A stretch of 64,000 nucleotides of DNA from Cystobacter ferrugineus (GTDB taxonomy: Bacteria > Myxococcota > Myxococcia > Myxococcales > Myxococcaceae), in NCBI RefSeq assembly GCF_001887355.1, contig NZ_MPIN01000021.1:44790-108789 (forward strand). Direction: 5' to 3'. Of this stretch, positions 26,485-34,674 are shown one piece after another. Every line of letters begins with the position of its first letter. The first letter of the stretch is position 1. A program made the position numbers and the translations under genes. Below the pieces are notes generated by a model, which worked only from the letters and a program-made list of their open reading frames with translations, had not been told where the DNA came from and made no database searches.

Positions 26485-27424
26485 GCCCCTCCCCCGCGCA
26501 CTCCCCCTGCTCGAGCTGGGGGGCCTGGTGCTCGTCGCGCTCGCCTGTCTCGTCTTCCAGCTCCGGCTCCCCGACCGCTTCCCCTCCGAAGGGGACTACC
26601 GCACGGTGGCGGACTGGCTGCGCGCCGAGGCCCGTCCGGGCGATGCCGTCCTCCTCTTCCCCTGGTGGACGGAGAAGGCCCGGCTCTACCTGCCCGAACA
26701 GGTGCCCATCCACGGCTACCTCGGCTCGGACCAGGGTGACTTCCTCGCGCACCCGCGCATCTGGGTCCTCGCCCAGCCGGATCTGCCGCGCGCCGATGTC
26801 CCGGCCTTCCGGGACGCGTTCCTCCCGGGACGCACCGCCGTGGGCAACCCGCGCCGGGCCGGGCCCCTGGAGCTGACGCTGTACGAGAACGGACGCTACC
26901 GTCCCACGCGCTTCGTGGCCTCCGAGGCCCAGGCGCGCGCCCGCGTCTACCTGGAGTCGCCGGACGGCACGCGGCAGGACTGCCCCTTCGACGGCCGCGC
27001 GCACCGCTGTCCGGGCCCGCCCCACCTGTACGTGGCCGCCGAGTGGCACGAAATCCGTTACGAGCCCCGGCGGTGCCTGTGGATGCACGCGCCGGGCGGG
27101 CCGCGGCGGCTCGTCGCGGAGTTCGACGAAGTGCCCGCGGACACGCAGTGGCGGCTGGAGGCGGGCATCGTCGGCGAGTTCGCCTCCCACCACGGGCCCC
27201 GGCTGAGCACCTCGCACCTGGGCGTGGAGGACGCGGCCAGCGGCGAGTCGCTGTTGACGCTCTCGCTGCCTCCCGGACGCGAGGGGGTGCTGCGCGTGGC
27301 GCGAGCCATTCCCCCCGGACGCGCCCGCACGGTGAAGCTCTGGGTCCAGGCGGACAACGCGGAGACGCGCCAGGTGTGCCTCGACTTCCTCGCCCTCGCC
27401 GAGGGCGCCGCGGAGGGAACATGA
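26471..27424 (+). CDS. Membrane-anchored protein of unknown function, coupled to the next glycosyltransferase
   Basis: 317 residues from a TTG at 26471 inside the end of carG; a GTG at about 26527 is an alternative. One N-terminal hydrophobic helix (about 9-27), then a periplasmic region. Residues about 38-130 (FPSEGDYRTVADWLRAEARPG, LLFPWWTEKARLYLP) resemble the soluble C-terminal parts of GT-C type glycosyltransferases; the second half (about 175-310) looks like a beta-rich carbohydrate-binding-like domain. It overlaps the next start (ATGA), so both products are probably made together. The family comparison is inference. Confidence 0.65.
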   Translation: MRSPRPLPRALPLLELGGLVLVALACLVFQLRLPDRFPSEGDYRTVADWLRAEARPGDAVLLFPWWTEKARLYLPEQVPIHGYLGSDQGDFLAHPRIWVLAQPDLPRADVPAFRDAFLPGRTAVGNPRRAGPLELTLYENGRYRPTRFVASEAQARARVYLESPDGTRQDCPFDGRAHRCPGPPHLYVAAEWHEIRYEPRRCLWMHAPGGPRRLVAEFDEVPADTQWRLEAGIVGEFASHHGPRLSTSHLGVEDAASGESLLTLSLPPGREGVLRVARAIPPGRARTVKLWVQADNAETRQVCLDFLALAEGAAEGT

Positions 27425-29253
27425 CGCGGGGACGCGCCGCGACGCGAGAGGAGCGCTGGCTGGCGCTGGCGCTGTGGGTCCTGGCCTTCGCGGCGCTGTG
27501 GGCGAGCGAGGCCGCGGTGGGCTTCACGCGCGACGAGAGCTTCTACTTCCACGCGGCGGAGACCTACTCGCGCTGGTTCCAGCAACTCCTCCACGCGCCC
27601 TCCCAGGCGCTGACGGATGCCGCCATCGTGCGCGCCTGGGACTACAACCACGAGCACCCGGCGTTGATGAAGACGCTCTTCGGGCTGTCGCACCTGCTCT
27701 TCCACGACACGCTCGGGTGGCTGCGCTCGGCGACGGCCTTCCGGCTGCCCGCCTTCGCCCTGGCGGCGCTGGTGCCCGCGCTCACCTTCCTCCTGGGCAG
27801 CGCGGTGTTCAGCCGCGCCGCGGGCCTCTTCGCCGCGCTCTCCTTCCTGCTCGTGCCCCGCCAGTACTTCAACGCGGAGCTCGCCTGCTTCGACATGCCC
27901 ATCGCGGCCATGTGGCTGCTGGTGGTCTACGCCTTCTGGCGTGCCCTCGAGGACAGGAACTGGGGCGTGCTGTGCGGCGTCTTCTTCGGCCTCGCGCTGT
28001 GCACCAAGCACAACGCCCTCTTCCTCCCCTTCTGCCTCGCGCCCTTCGCCCTGTGGCGCGCGTGGCGCACCAGCGAGGGCCATCCCGCCGCGCGCCTCGG
28101 GATGCGGCGCGTGCTCGTGCTGTTCGCCGCGGTGGCGGGGCTCTACGCGCTGCTCGTGTTGAGCCTCGGGCCCGAGGGCTTCCAGCGGAAGTTCTTCCTG
28201 CTCAGCCCCCACACCCTGCTCTTCGTCGTGCTGGCCGTGGGCTCGCTGGGGATGCTGCACTTCCTCAACGACGAGCACGCCCCCACCGCGCTCGCCCTGC
28301 TGCCCATGGCCACCATGGCCGTGTTCGGGCCCATCATCTTCTACCTGCACTGGCCCTACCTCTGGCACGCGCCGGTGGACCGGACGGCCTGGTACCTCGT
28401 CTTCCACGCCACCCACAACCACTACGCCTGGTTCTACCTGGGCACGCTCATGCGCGAGCCGCCCTTCCCCTGGGACTACGTGGTGGTGAAGACGGCGCTC
28501 ACCGCGCCCACCAGCCTCTTCGTCCCCATGGTGACGGGCCTGGGCGCGCTCGCCGCCCGGGGGCTGCTCGGCCTCTTCGCGCGCACGCGCGAGTGGGTGC
28601 GCACGCCCTCGCTCGCCGAGGTGCTCGTGGGCGTCAACGCCGTGGCCTCCATCCTCATCATCAGCCCGCCGAACGTGCCGCACTTCGGTGGGGTGAAGCA
28701 CTGGTTGCCCTCGATGCCCTTCCTCGGCCTGCTCGCGGGCGTGGCGGTGGCGCGCGGCTGCGAGGCGCTCACCGGGTGGCTGCGCGAGCGCTGGCCCCGG
28801 GTGCCATTGGCGGCGGTGGCGGCCCCCGTCTTCGCGCTGTTGCTGCTGCCCGCGCTCATCGCGCTCGTGCGCGTGTTCCCCTACGGCACGAGCTACTACT
28901 CGGAGCTCGCCGGAGGCGTGCCGGGCGCGGCCTCCCTGGGCATGCAGCGCCAGTTCTGGTCGAGCAACGTGACGGCGGTGCTGCCGTGGATCAACGCCCA
29001 CGCGCCGCGCAACGCGCGCGTCTTCCTCCACGAGGTGACGGGCTTCGCCTTCCAGCACTACCAGCGCGAGGGCATGCTGCGCGCGGACCTGCGCCCCGGC
29101 GGCATCGGGGACTCGGACGTCGCGGCGTACCAGTACCATCAGGAGTTCCGCGAGCACGAGTTCGCCCTCTGGCAGGCCTATGGCACGCGCACCCCCGTCA
29201 CCGGGCTCTACCTGGACGAGACCCCGCAAATCATCGTCTACCAACGTCCCTGA
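27421..29253 (+). CDS. GT-C family (PMT/ArnT-like) glycosyltransferase
   Basis: 610 residues with about 11 transmembrane helices. The first periplasmic loop carries D38-E39 in FTRDESFYF, the acidic pair typical of GT39/ArnT catalytic loops, and N76-HEHP80 followed by ALMK matches the family's ExHP motif. The C-terminal 100 residues are a soluble domain (RNARVFLHEVTGFAF). The expected role is sugar transfer from a polyprenyl-phosphate donor at the outer face of the inner membrane; the acceptor is unknown. ATG 27421 overlaps the preceding stop. A much longer open frame upstream is out of frame with the preceding gene and is not used. Confidence 0.85.
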   Translation: MTRGRAATREERWLALALWVLAFAALWASEAAVGFTRDESFYFHAAETYSRWFQQLLHAPSQALTDAAIVRAWDYNHEHPALMKTLFGLSHLLFHDTLGWLRSATAFRLPAFALAALVPALTFLLGSAVFSRAAGLFAALSFLLVPRQYFNAELACFDMPIAAMWLLVVYAFWRALEDRNWGVLCGVFFGLALCTKHNALFLPFCLAPFALWRAWRTSEGHPAARLGMRRVLVLFAAVAGLYALLVLSLGPEGFQRKFFLLSPHTLLFVVLAVGSLGMLHFLNDEHAPTALALLPMATMAVFGPIIFYLHWPYLWHAPVDRTAWYLVFHATHNHYAWFYLGTLMREPPFPWDYVVVKTALTAPTSLFVPMVTGLGALAARGLLGLFARTREWVRTPSLAEVLVGVNAVASILIISPPNVPHFGGVKHWLPSMPFLGLLAGVAVARGCEALTGWLRERWPRVPLAAVAAPVFALLLLPALIALVRVFPYGTSYYSELAGGVPGAASLGMQRQFWSSNVTAVLPWINAHAPRNARVFLHEVTGFAFQHYQREGMLRADLRPGGIGDSDVAAYQYHQEFREHEFALWQAYGTRTPVTGLYLDETPQIIVYQRP

Positions 29254-29390
29254 GCCCCACGGGGCAAACGGGATCGAGTCATGACGCACCGAGTCTGTTC
29301 AGGCGCGGACGGCGAGTGGCTCTGTGGAGCGCACTCGCGCAATCCAGGACTAGGCTGCATCGTACGGAGGGACATCTCCAGGGAGGCGAC

Positions 29391-29981
29391 ATGACGCGGT
29401 GGATGTGGGCCGTGACACTGGTGGTGATGGGTGGACTGGGCTGTCAGCAGGAGCAGAAGGCGGCACCGCCGGCGCGCGCGGAAATCCGGGCACTGGGCAA
29501 CGCCACGGTGGAGTTCATCCCCAAGGAAGGGCAGCACCCCTATTGCCTGCTCTACACGGTGTCGGAAAAGGGCGTCATCCGGCAGCTCACCATGACGCGC
29601 GAGAACCGCTCCATCCGGTGCGAGCCCGGCAAGCGCATCTACAACTCCAGCTTCCGCATCCCCGTGGAGGAGGGGAAGATCCGCGCCTACATCTTCTTCT
29701 CGGACCAGCGCATCCAGGCGGGCTCCGTGGCGCAGCAGCTCTATGACTTGAGGGACAGGCCGCGGGTGACCGCCATGGACTTCCGGTTGCCCGGCTCCGT
29801 GTCGGTGGAGCAGTTGGAGTTCACACCCCAGCCGGGAGGCCCGGCCGTGCCCGATGCGGTCGAGGGCTCGACGGAGCTCCCCGACAACACCGAGGCCGCC
29901 CAGCCCGCGGACGAAGAGCCGGGCATGCAGCTCGAGCCCCAGGGCAACGCCCGCACCACCCCGCCCGCCCCGGCCAACTGA
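29391..29981 (+). CDS. Putative lipoprotein
   Basis: 196 residues. Signal peptide with lipobox GLGC (Cys 18). The mature domain (about 30-140) has two cysteines (CLLYTV, IRCEPG) and a beta-rich pattern. The last 50 residues are an acidic Pro/Glu/Ala-rich tail. No family recognised. ATG 29391 follows GGGAGG. The gene ends in the stem of a hairpin shared with the convergent XRE gene. Confidence 0.75.
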   Translation: MTRWMWAVTLVVMGGLGCQQEQKAAPPARAEIRALGNATVEFIPKEGQHPYCLLYTVSEKGVIRQLTMTRENRSIRCEPGKRIYNSSFRIPVEEGKIRAYIFFSDQRIQAGSVAQQLYDLRDRPRVTAMDFRLPGSVSVEQLEFTPQPGGPAVPDAVEGSTELPDNTEAAQPADEEPGMQLEPQGNARTTPPAPAN

Positions 29982-30014
29982 CGCCCTCCGAGCACCTGGG
30001 GCTCGAAGGGCGTC
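29980..30014. terminator. Bidirectional terminator-like hairpin between convergent genes
   Basis: 29980-29993 pairs with 30001-30014 (14 positions, one mismatch) around a 7-base loop. It begins inside the stop codon of the lipoprotein gene and ends just before the XRE gene stop. The T-rich stretch on the plus side (CATTTCTC) is weak, so it may terminate only partly or block antisense reading. Confidence 0.6.
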
Positions 30015-30016
30015 CG

Positions 30017-30352
30017 TCATTTCTCCTCGAACATGGCGTGGATGACCCGCCAGGCGAGCTGCACCTCTCGCCCGGACAGCCGGCCGAGGAAGTCGCAGAT
30101 CTCCGCCACCCGGTCGGGCTTCTCCCGTCCGAACCCTTGGAAGAGCGTCTTGAGGGAGAGGTTGAGTCCCTCGGACAGCTTGTTCAGCGTCGTGAGGGAG
30201 GGAGAAAACCCGCCGCGCTCGATCCGTCGGATGGCATCGACGGACAGTTCACTGCGCTCGGCGAGTTCCTCCTGGGTGAGTTTGCGTGAATTCCTGAGGC
30301 GCTTCACATGATGGCCGAACCGCCCCGCTAGGATGGCTTTCTCATTGTCCAT
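30017..30352 (-). CDS. XRE-family transcriptional regulator
   Basis: 111 residues with a single helix-turn-helix of Cro/CI type (about 10-66: LRNSRKLTQEELAERSEL, IRRIERGGFSPSLTTLNKLSEGL). The remaining 40 residues are helical and may dimerise. ATG 30352 gives the usual start; a GTG at 30379 would add nine residues. It lies upstream of, and on the same strand as, nothing but its own terminator hairpin; the adh gene starts 1.3 kb away. Target unknown. Confidence 0.85.
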   Translation of the reverse strand: MDNEKAILAGRFGHHVKRLRNSRKLTQEELAERSELSVDAIRRIERGGFSPSLTTLNKLSEGLNLSLKTLFQGFGREKPDRVAEICDFLGRLSGREVQLAWRVIHAMFEEK

Positions 30353-30440
30353 AAGCGCGGCCGGTAATCTTGTGGGCACCGACCGCGCTGTGAAGTGAGG
30401 ATGTTCGGGGTTGGAACCTGCATTGCCTCCAGGCTTCAGC

Positions 30441-31625
30441 TCAGAACGACTCCCGAAGCATTGCCCTCAAATCATCCAGTGTACATGAACGGGGATTGCC
30501 CCGGTGCGAGGCATCCTGGAAGGCCTTGTCGACGATGCGCTCCAGGTCCTTCTCCTGGACACCCACATCGCGCAGGCGCACGGGGATGCCGATGGTGGCG
30601 TTGAGCTTGCGCACGCGCTCCACGGCGTTGGCGGCGAGCACCTCCTCGGAAGCGTTGGAGGTGTCCCCCATGGCCTGGGCCACGCGCGCCAGCCGCGCGG
30701 TGCACGCGGGGCGGTTGAACTCCATCACCACGGGCAACACGATGGCGTTGGCGAGCCCATGGTGCACCTTGGAGATGGGCGTGAGCGCGTGCGCCAGCGC
30801 GTGGCAGGCCCCGAGCCCCTTCTGGAAGGCCATGGCGCCCTGCATGGCGGCGACCATCATGTCGGAGCGGGCCACGAGGTTCTTGCCCTCGGAGACGGCA
30901 ATGGGCAGCGAGCGCGCCACGCGGGCGATGCCGTCGATGGCCACCGCGTCCGCCAGCGGGTGGAAGCCATTGGACACGTAGGCCTCCAGGCAGTGGGTGA
31001 AGGCGTCCATGCCCGTGGCGGCCGTGGGTCCGGGCGGCAGGCCCAGCGTCAGCTCGGGGTCGCAGATGGCCGCCTTGGGCATGAGGAACGGGCTGAAGAT
31101 GACCGTCTTGCGGCCCGTGTCCGACAGCGTCGCCACGCCCGAGCGGCTCACCTCCGAGCCGGTGCCCGCGGTGGTGGGAATGGCGATGAGCGGCGGCATA
31201 TCGTCGCGCACGAACTGGTCGCCCCCCGTCGCGTCGTCATAGCGAGACAGCGGCGGCTCGTGCGTGGTGAGCACCTGCACGAGCTTGGCCGCGTCCAGCG
31301 GGCTGCCTCCGCCGATGGCGATGATGCCGTCGCACTGGTGGTGCCGGTACGCCTCCAGGCCCGCGAAGGCATCGTTCTCGGTGGGGTCCGGATTCACCTG
31401 CTCGAAGGAGGCGTACGCCACGTTCGCGCCCTTGAGCACGTCGTAGACGCGTTGCACGAGCCCCGCCTTCACCACGCCCGCGTCCGTCATCACCAGCGGG
31501 CGCTTCATGTTCAGCCGTGCCACCTGCGCGGGCAGGCGCTGCAGCGCTCCCGCGCCGAAGACGATCTTCGTGGGCCACGACATCTCGGTGATGCGTGGCT
31601 CGCTCGGCATGTCGAACGGTTTCAT
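30441..31625 (-). CDS. Iron-containing alcohol dehydrogenase
   Basis: Group III metal-dependent NAD(P) alcohol dehydrogenase, 394 residues. GGGSPLDAAK (105-114) binds the cofactor phosphate; the metal ligands expected from FucO are all present: D207, H211 (GMDAFTH), H275 (GACHALAH) and H289 (KVHHGLANA). Substrate not predictable. It is 57 bases downstream of the glutamine-synthetase-like gene on the same strand, so an aldehyde/alcohol step in amine or amino-alcohol use is possible. ATG 31625. Confidence 0.9.
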   Translation of the reverse strand: MKPFDMPSEPRITEMSWPTKIVFGAGALQRLPAQVARLNMKRPLVMTDAGVVKAGLVQRVYDVLKGANVAYASFEQVNPDPTENDAFAGLEAYRHHQCDGIIAIGGGSPLDAAKLVQVLTTHEPPLSRYDDATGGDQFVRDDMPPLIAIPTTAGTGSEVSRSGVATLSDTGRKTVIFSPFLMPKAAICDPELTLGLPPGPTAATGMDAFTHCLEAYVSNGFHPLADAVAIDGIARVARSLPIAVSEGKNLVARSDMMVAAMQGAMAFQKGLGACHALAHALTPISKVHHGLANAIVLPVVMEFNRPACTARLARVAQAMGDTSNASEEVLAANAVERVRKLNATIGIPVRLRDVGVQEKDLERIVDKAFQDASHRGNPRSCTLDDLRAMLRESF

Positions 31626-31648
31626 TCCGTGTCTCCTGACTACGCGAT

Positions 31649-31690
31649 GAGCGCCTGGATGGGAGCGCCTAGGTGAGAACGCCTAGATGA
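31649..31690. repeat. Three tandem 14-bp repeats between glutamine-synthetase-like and adh genes
   Basis: Copies at 31649-31662, 31663-31676 and 31677-31690 (consensus GAGCGCCTAGRTGA, 2-4 differences). The third covers the stop codon and last codons of the glutamine-synthetase-family gene. It looks like slippage duplication of the gene end. Confidence 0.7.
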
Positions 31691-33146
31691 GCTCCATGTA
31701 GCGCTCGAGTTCCCAGTTCGTGACGGCGCGCTCATACTGCCGCGCCTCCCACTCGCGCGTACGCACGAAGTGGTCCACGAATTCCTCGCCGAGGATCTCC
31801 CGGGCGCGCTCGGACTTCTTGAGCAGCGCCACCGCCTCCTTGAGCGAGCGCGGCAGCGGGGGCGCGTTGGACGCATAGCCATTGCCCGCGCAGGCCTCGG
31901 GCGGCTCCACCTCGTTCTCGATGCCCCACAGCCCCGCGGCCAGGCTCGCCGCCATGGCCAGGTACGCGTTCATGTCCGCGCCCGGCTGGCGGTACTCCAG
32001 GCGCATCGACTTGGGGCTGTCGCCAATCACGCGCACCGCTGTGGTGCGGTTCTCCCGGCCCCACGTCGCCGTCACCGGCGCCCACGTGTTCTCCACGCTG
32101 CGCTTGTAGCTGTTGATGGTGGGCCAGTAGAGCGCCGTCAGCTCCGGCATCAGCGAGATCTGCCCGCCGATGTACTGGCGCATGAGGCGGCTCATGCCGT
32201 CGCTCGCGTCCGGATCGTGGAAGGCGTTCTCGTCGCTCCTGAGCGACCACAGGGACTGGTGGATGTGGCCCGAGCACCCGGGCAGCTTGGGGTCCACCTT
32301 CGCCATGAAGCAGGCGGTGAGCCCATGGCGCGCGCAGATCTCCTTGACCGCCGTCTTGAAGAGCACCGCCTTGTCGGCGATCTTCTCCAGCGTGTCGTAG
32401 CGCACGGCGGCCTCGAAGACGCCCGGGCCCGTCTCCGTGTGGAAGCCCTCCAGCTCCACGCCGAAGTCACGGCAGCCATTGATGATGTCGTGCACGAGCG
32501 GCGCGTTGAGCGACGTGCGCAGCCACGAGTAGCCGAACATGCCGGGGGTGAGCGGCGTGAGGCGCGTGTAGCCCTTGTCCTTGAGCGACTGCGGCGTCTC
32601 CTTGAAGATGAAGAACTCGTACTCGGCGCCGAACTTGGGCACGAAGCCCATCTCCCGCGCGCGCTTGCCCACCTTCTGCAGGAGCTGGCGGGGGCTCGGC
32701 TCGAAGGGCGAGCCGTCCGGGTTCACGAAGTCCAGCAGGAAGGCGGCCGTGTCCGGCTCCCAGGGGATGATGCGCGCGGAGCTCGTGTCCACGCGACACA
32801 TCCCATCCGGGTAGCCCGTGTGCCAGCCCGTCACCTGGGTGTTGTCGAGCAGCTCGTCCGCGATGTCCCACCCGAACACCACGTCACAGAAGCCCATGCC
32901 GCTCTTGCACGCGGAGAAGAACTTCTCCACCGAGACGTACTTGCCGCGCCAGACGCCGTCCAGGTCCACTCCGCCCAGCTTCACCTGCCGGACGCCCTTC
33001 TCCTCGAACCATTTCTGCAACACGTCCGTGCCCGAGGGCATCCGTCCCACGGGCCTGCCCGTTTCACGCTCCTTCTTCTCCGCGCGTGCCCGCCTGCTCG
33101 CGGGGGATGGCAACGTGATGACCTTCGCCTTGGAACGACTCGCCAT
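31683..33146 (-). CDS. Glutamine synthetase family protein (gamma-glutamyl-amine ligase type)
   Basis: ATP-dependent gamma-glutamyl ligase fold, 487 residues. After a basic N-terminal tail (1-40): beta-grasp domain, then catalytic motifs KFGAEYEFFIF, GCSGHIHQSLW (His flap), the NSYKRSVENTWAP and ATWGRENR ATP/phosphate segments, and RLEYRQPGADMN. Spacing fits GlnA-like proteins of the PuuA/GlnT group rather than housekeeping GlnA, and no adenylylation site is evident. Nearby alcohol dehydrogenase and class I amidotransferase genes suggest glutamylation of an amine (putrescine, ethanolamine or similar); this is inference. ATG 33146 has a near-perfect AAGGAGGAGG site. Confidence 0.88.
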   Translation of the reverse strand: MASRSKAKVITLPSPASRRARAEKKERETGRPVGRMPSGTDVLQKWFEEKGVRQVKLGGVDLDGVWRGKYVSVEKFFSACKSGMGFCDVVFGWDIADELLDNTQVTGWHTGYPDGMCRVDTSSARIIPWEPDTAAFLLDFVNPDGSPFEPSPRQLLQKVGKRAREMGFVPKFGAEYEFFIFKETPQSLKDKGYTRLTPLTPGMFGYSWLRTSLNAPLVHDIINGCRDFGVELEGFHTETGPGVFEAAVRYDTLEKIADKAVLFKTAVKEICARHGLTACFMAKVDPKLPGCSGHIHQSLWSLRSDENAFHDPDASDGMSRLMRQYIGGQISLMPELTALYWPTINSYKRSVENTWAPVTATWGRENRTTAVRVIGDSPKSMRLEYRQPGADMNAYLAMAASLAAGLWGIENEVEPPEACAGNGYASNAPPLPRSLKEAVALLKKSERAREILGEEFVDHFVRTREWEARQYERAVTNWELERYMELI

Positions 33147-33420
33147 TGGCCTCCTCCTTCTCCCACTGCCCATGAGTGCCCTCTGTCGTGTCTTCAACGG
33201 CTCGCTTCCGCGGAGGATAGCCTCTTCGCGGGGTCCACACCCCGCCGCGCGATGCACACCTTGAGCGCGGCCCGGCGAAGTGGAAGCGTATGCGCGTTGG
33301 ACATCCAGTGGACTCCTCACCACCCTGGACGCGCGTCGCAAATGAACGGGCGTCAACACAACCAGCAGCCGAAGCTAGGGGGGCCCCCCCCTGTCGGCAA
33401 CCCAGCTCGAAACCGAGGCC

Positions 33421-34158
33421 ATGAAGAACGTTCTCCTGTTGAAAGCCGGTGATGCGGCCCGGCCCGTCCAGCTCAGCGTCGGCGACTACGACCAGTGGTT
33501 CGTCGAGTCGCTCGGTCCCGATGGGTGCCGCTTCGACATCGTGCACGCCCACCAGGGCGCCGAACTGCCCCCGAGCGCCGCCGGCTATGACGCGGTGATG
33601 ATGACCGGCTCCCCCAAGTCCGTGACGCAATTGGAACCCTGGATGGAGCGCGCCGCGGACTTCATGCTGGGCGCCGCCGCCCGGGGCGTCCCCGTGCTGG
33701 GCGTCTGCTTTGGGCACCAACTCCTCGCCCATGCCCATGGGGCGCGGGTGGTGCGCAACACCCAGGGGCGGGAGATCGGCACCGTGGAGGTGCGCCTGAG
33801 CCCCGAGGGGAGGAAGGATCCCCTCTTCCACGAATTGCCCGAAGCGTTCATCGTCCAGGCCACCCACGAGGACATCGTCGAGCGAGCGCCCGAGGGGGCC
33901 ACGGTGCTCGCGGGCAACGAGAACACGGCGGTGCAGGCGCTCGCCTTCGGTCCGCTCATCCGGGGGGTCCAATTCCACCCCGAGATACATCCGGCCGCCA
34001 TGCGCGCCCTCATTCTCGCCCGGCAAGAGAAACTGGAGGCCGAGGCCGCCGCCCGGGGGCAGCCTCCGGGTGAACGCGTGCCCCGGCTCCTGGCGGGCAT
34101 CACCCCGGCGCCCTCCGGCCACGCCATCCTGCGTAACTTCCTGGAGCGGTTCACCTGA
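33421..34158 (+). CDS. Class I glutamine amidotransferase-like protein
   Basis: 245 residues, GATase1 fold. Nucleophile C96 in GVCFGHQ and His 186/Glu 188 in VQFHPE complete the catalytic triad, so it should be an active amidase or gamma-glutamyl hydrolase. No synthetase domain is attached. It resembles stand-alone GMP-synthase-like amidotransferases. It is divergent from the glutamine-synthetase-family gene with 274 bases between, so it may hydrolyse the glutamylated product; not proven. The upstream region contains a G6C8 run at 33378-33391. Confidence 0.85.
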   Translation: MKNVLLLKAGDAARPVQLSVGDYDQWFVESLGPDGCRFDIVHAHQGAELPPSAAGYDAVMMTGSPKSVTQLEPWMERAADFMLGAAARGVPVLGVCFGHQLLAHAHGARVVRNTQGREIGTVEVRLSPEGRKDPLFHELPEAFIVQATHEDIVERAPEGATVLAGNENTAVQALAFGPLIRGVQFHPEIHPAAMRALILARQEKLEAEAAARGQPPGERVPRLLAGITPAPSGHAILRNFLERFT

Positions 34159-34183
34159 GCGTTCCACTGGAGTAGGAGGGAGC

Positions 34184-34642
34184 ATGGCCTCGCGCTGGGA
34201 CCATCTCTTCGAAGCCAAGCCGGTTCCCATGATGGACCACCTCCTGGAGGAGGTGGCCAGGCTGCTGGCCAAGGACCTCCGGCAGTGGCCGCCGCCGGTC
34301 CAGGAAATCGACCTGGACACGGGAGGGCAGTTCGCCCCCCTGTTCACCGAGCCGACGCCCCGCCCCGCCGAGGCCGTCTACGAGGAGGCGCTCCGGCTGT
34401 CGCGCTGGGAGCTGGAGCGCGAGTTGGACGCCTACGATGACTACATGCGCAACAAGCGCTACCTGGAGCGGGGGCTGGCGCCGACGGACCGGCTGCCCCT
34501 CCTCCTGCTCAACCGGTGGGTGGTGGACCAGATGCTGGGCCTGGGCGAGGCCACCGAGGGCCGGGTGAACCGCCGGTTGATGCTGCGTTGCCTGGAGCGA
34601 CTGGAAGCCCACAGGCGGCGAGTCATAATCCCTCCAGCTTGA
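34184..34642 (+). CDS. Conserved-looking hypothetical protein
   Basis: 152 residues, mostly helical, no signal peptide or membrane segment. Acidic N-terminal half (HLLEEVARLLAKDL, VQEIDLDTGGQF) and a Leu/Arg-rich C-terminal half (LMLRCLERLEAHRRRV). No family recognised. ATG 34184 has AGGAGGGAG immediately upstream, strong evidence for translation. It follows the amidotransferase by 25 bases and is probably co-transcribed with it. Confidence 0.7.
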   Translation: MASRWDHLFEAKPVPMMDHLLEEVARLLAKDLRQWPPPVQEIDLDTGGQFAPLFTEPTPRPAEAVYEEALRLSRWELERELDAYDDYMRNKRYLERGLAPTDRLPLLLLNRWVVDQMLGLGEATEGRVNRRLMLRCLERLEAHRRRVIIPPA

Positions 34643-34674
34643 GACCCAGTCAGCCCTCTGCCATAAGCCGCGCC

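Noticed and set aside
29281..29394. 37-codon frame between the glycosyltransferase and lipoprotein genes
   Set aside because: No ribosome site, no recognisable sequence, and it overlaps the next start; chance frame.
31648..31692. Tandem repeats as a possible attachment site
   Set aside because: Too short and degenerate, no integrase nearby; slippage is simpler.
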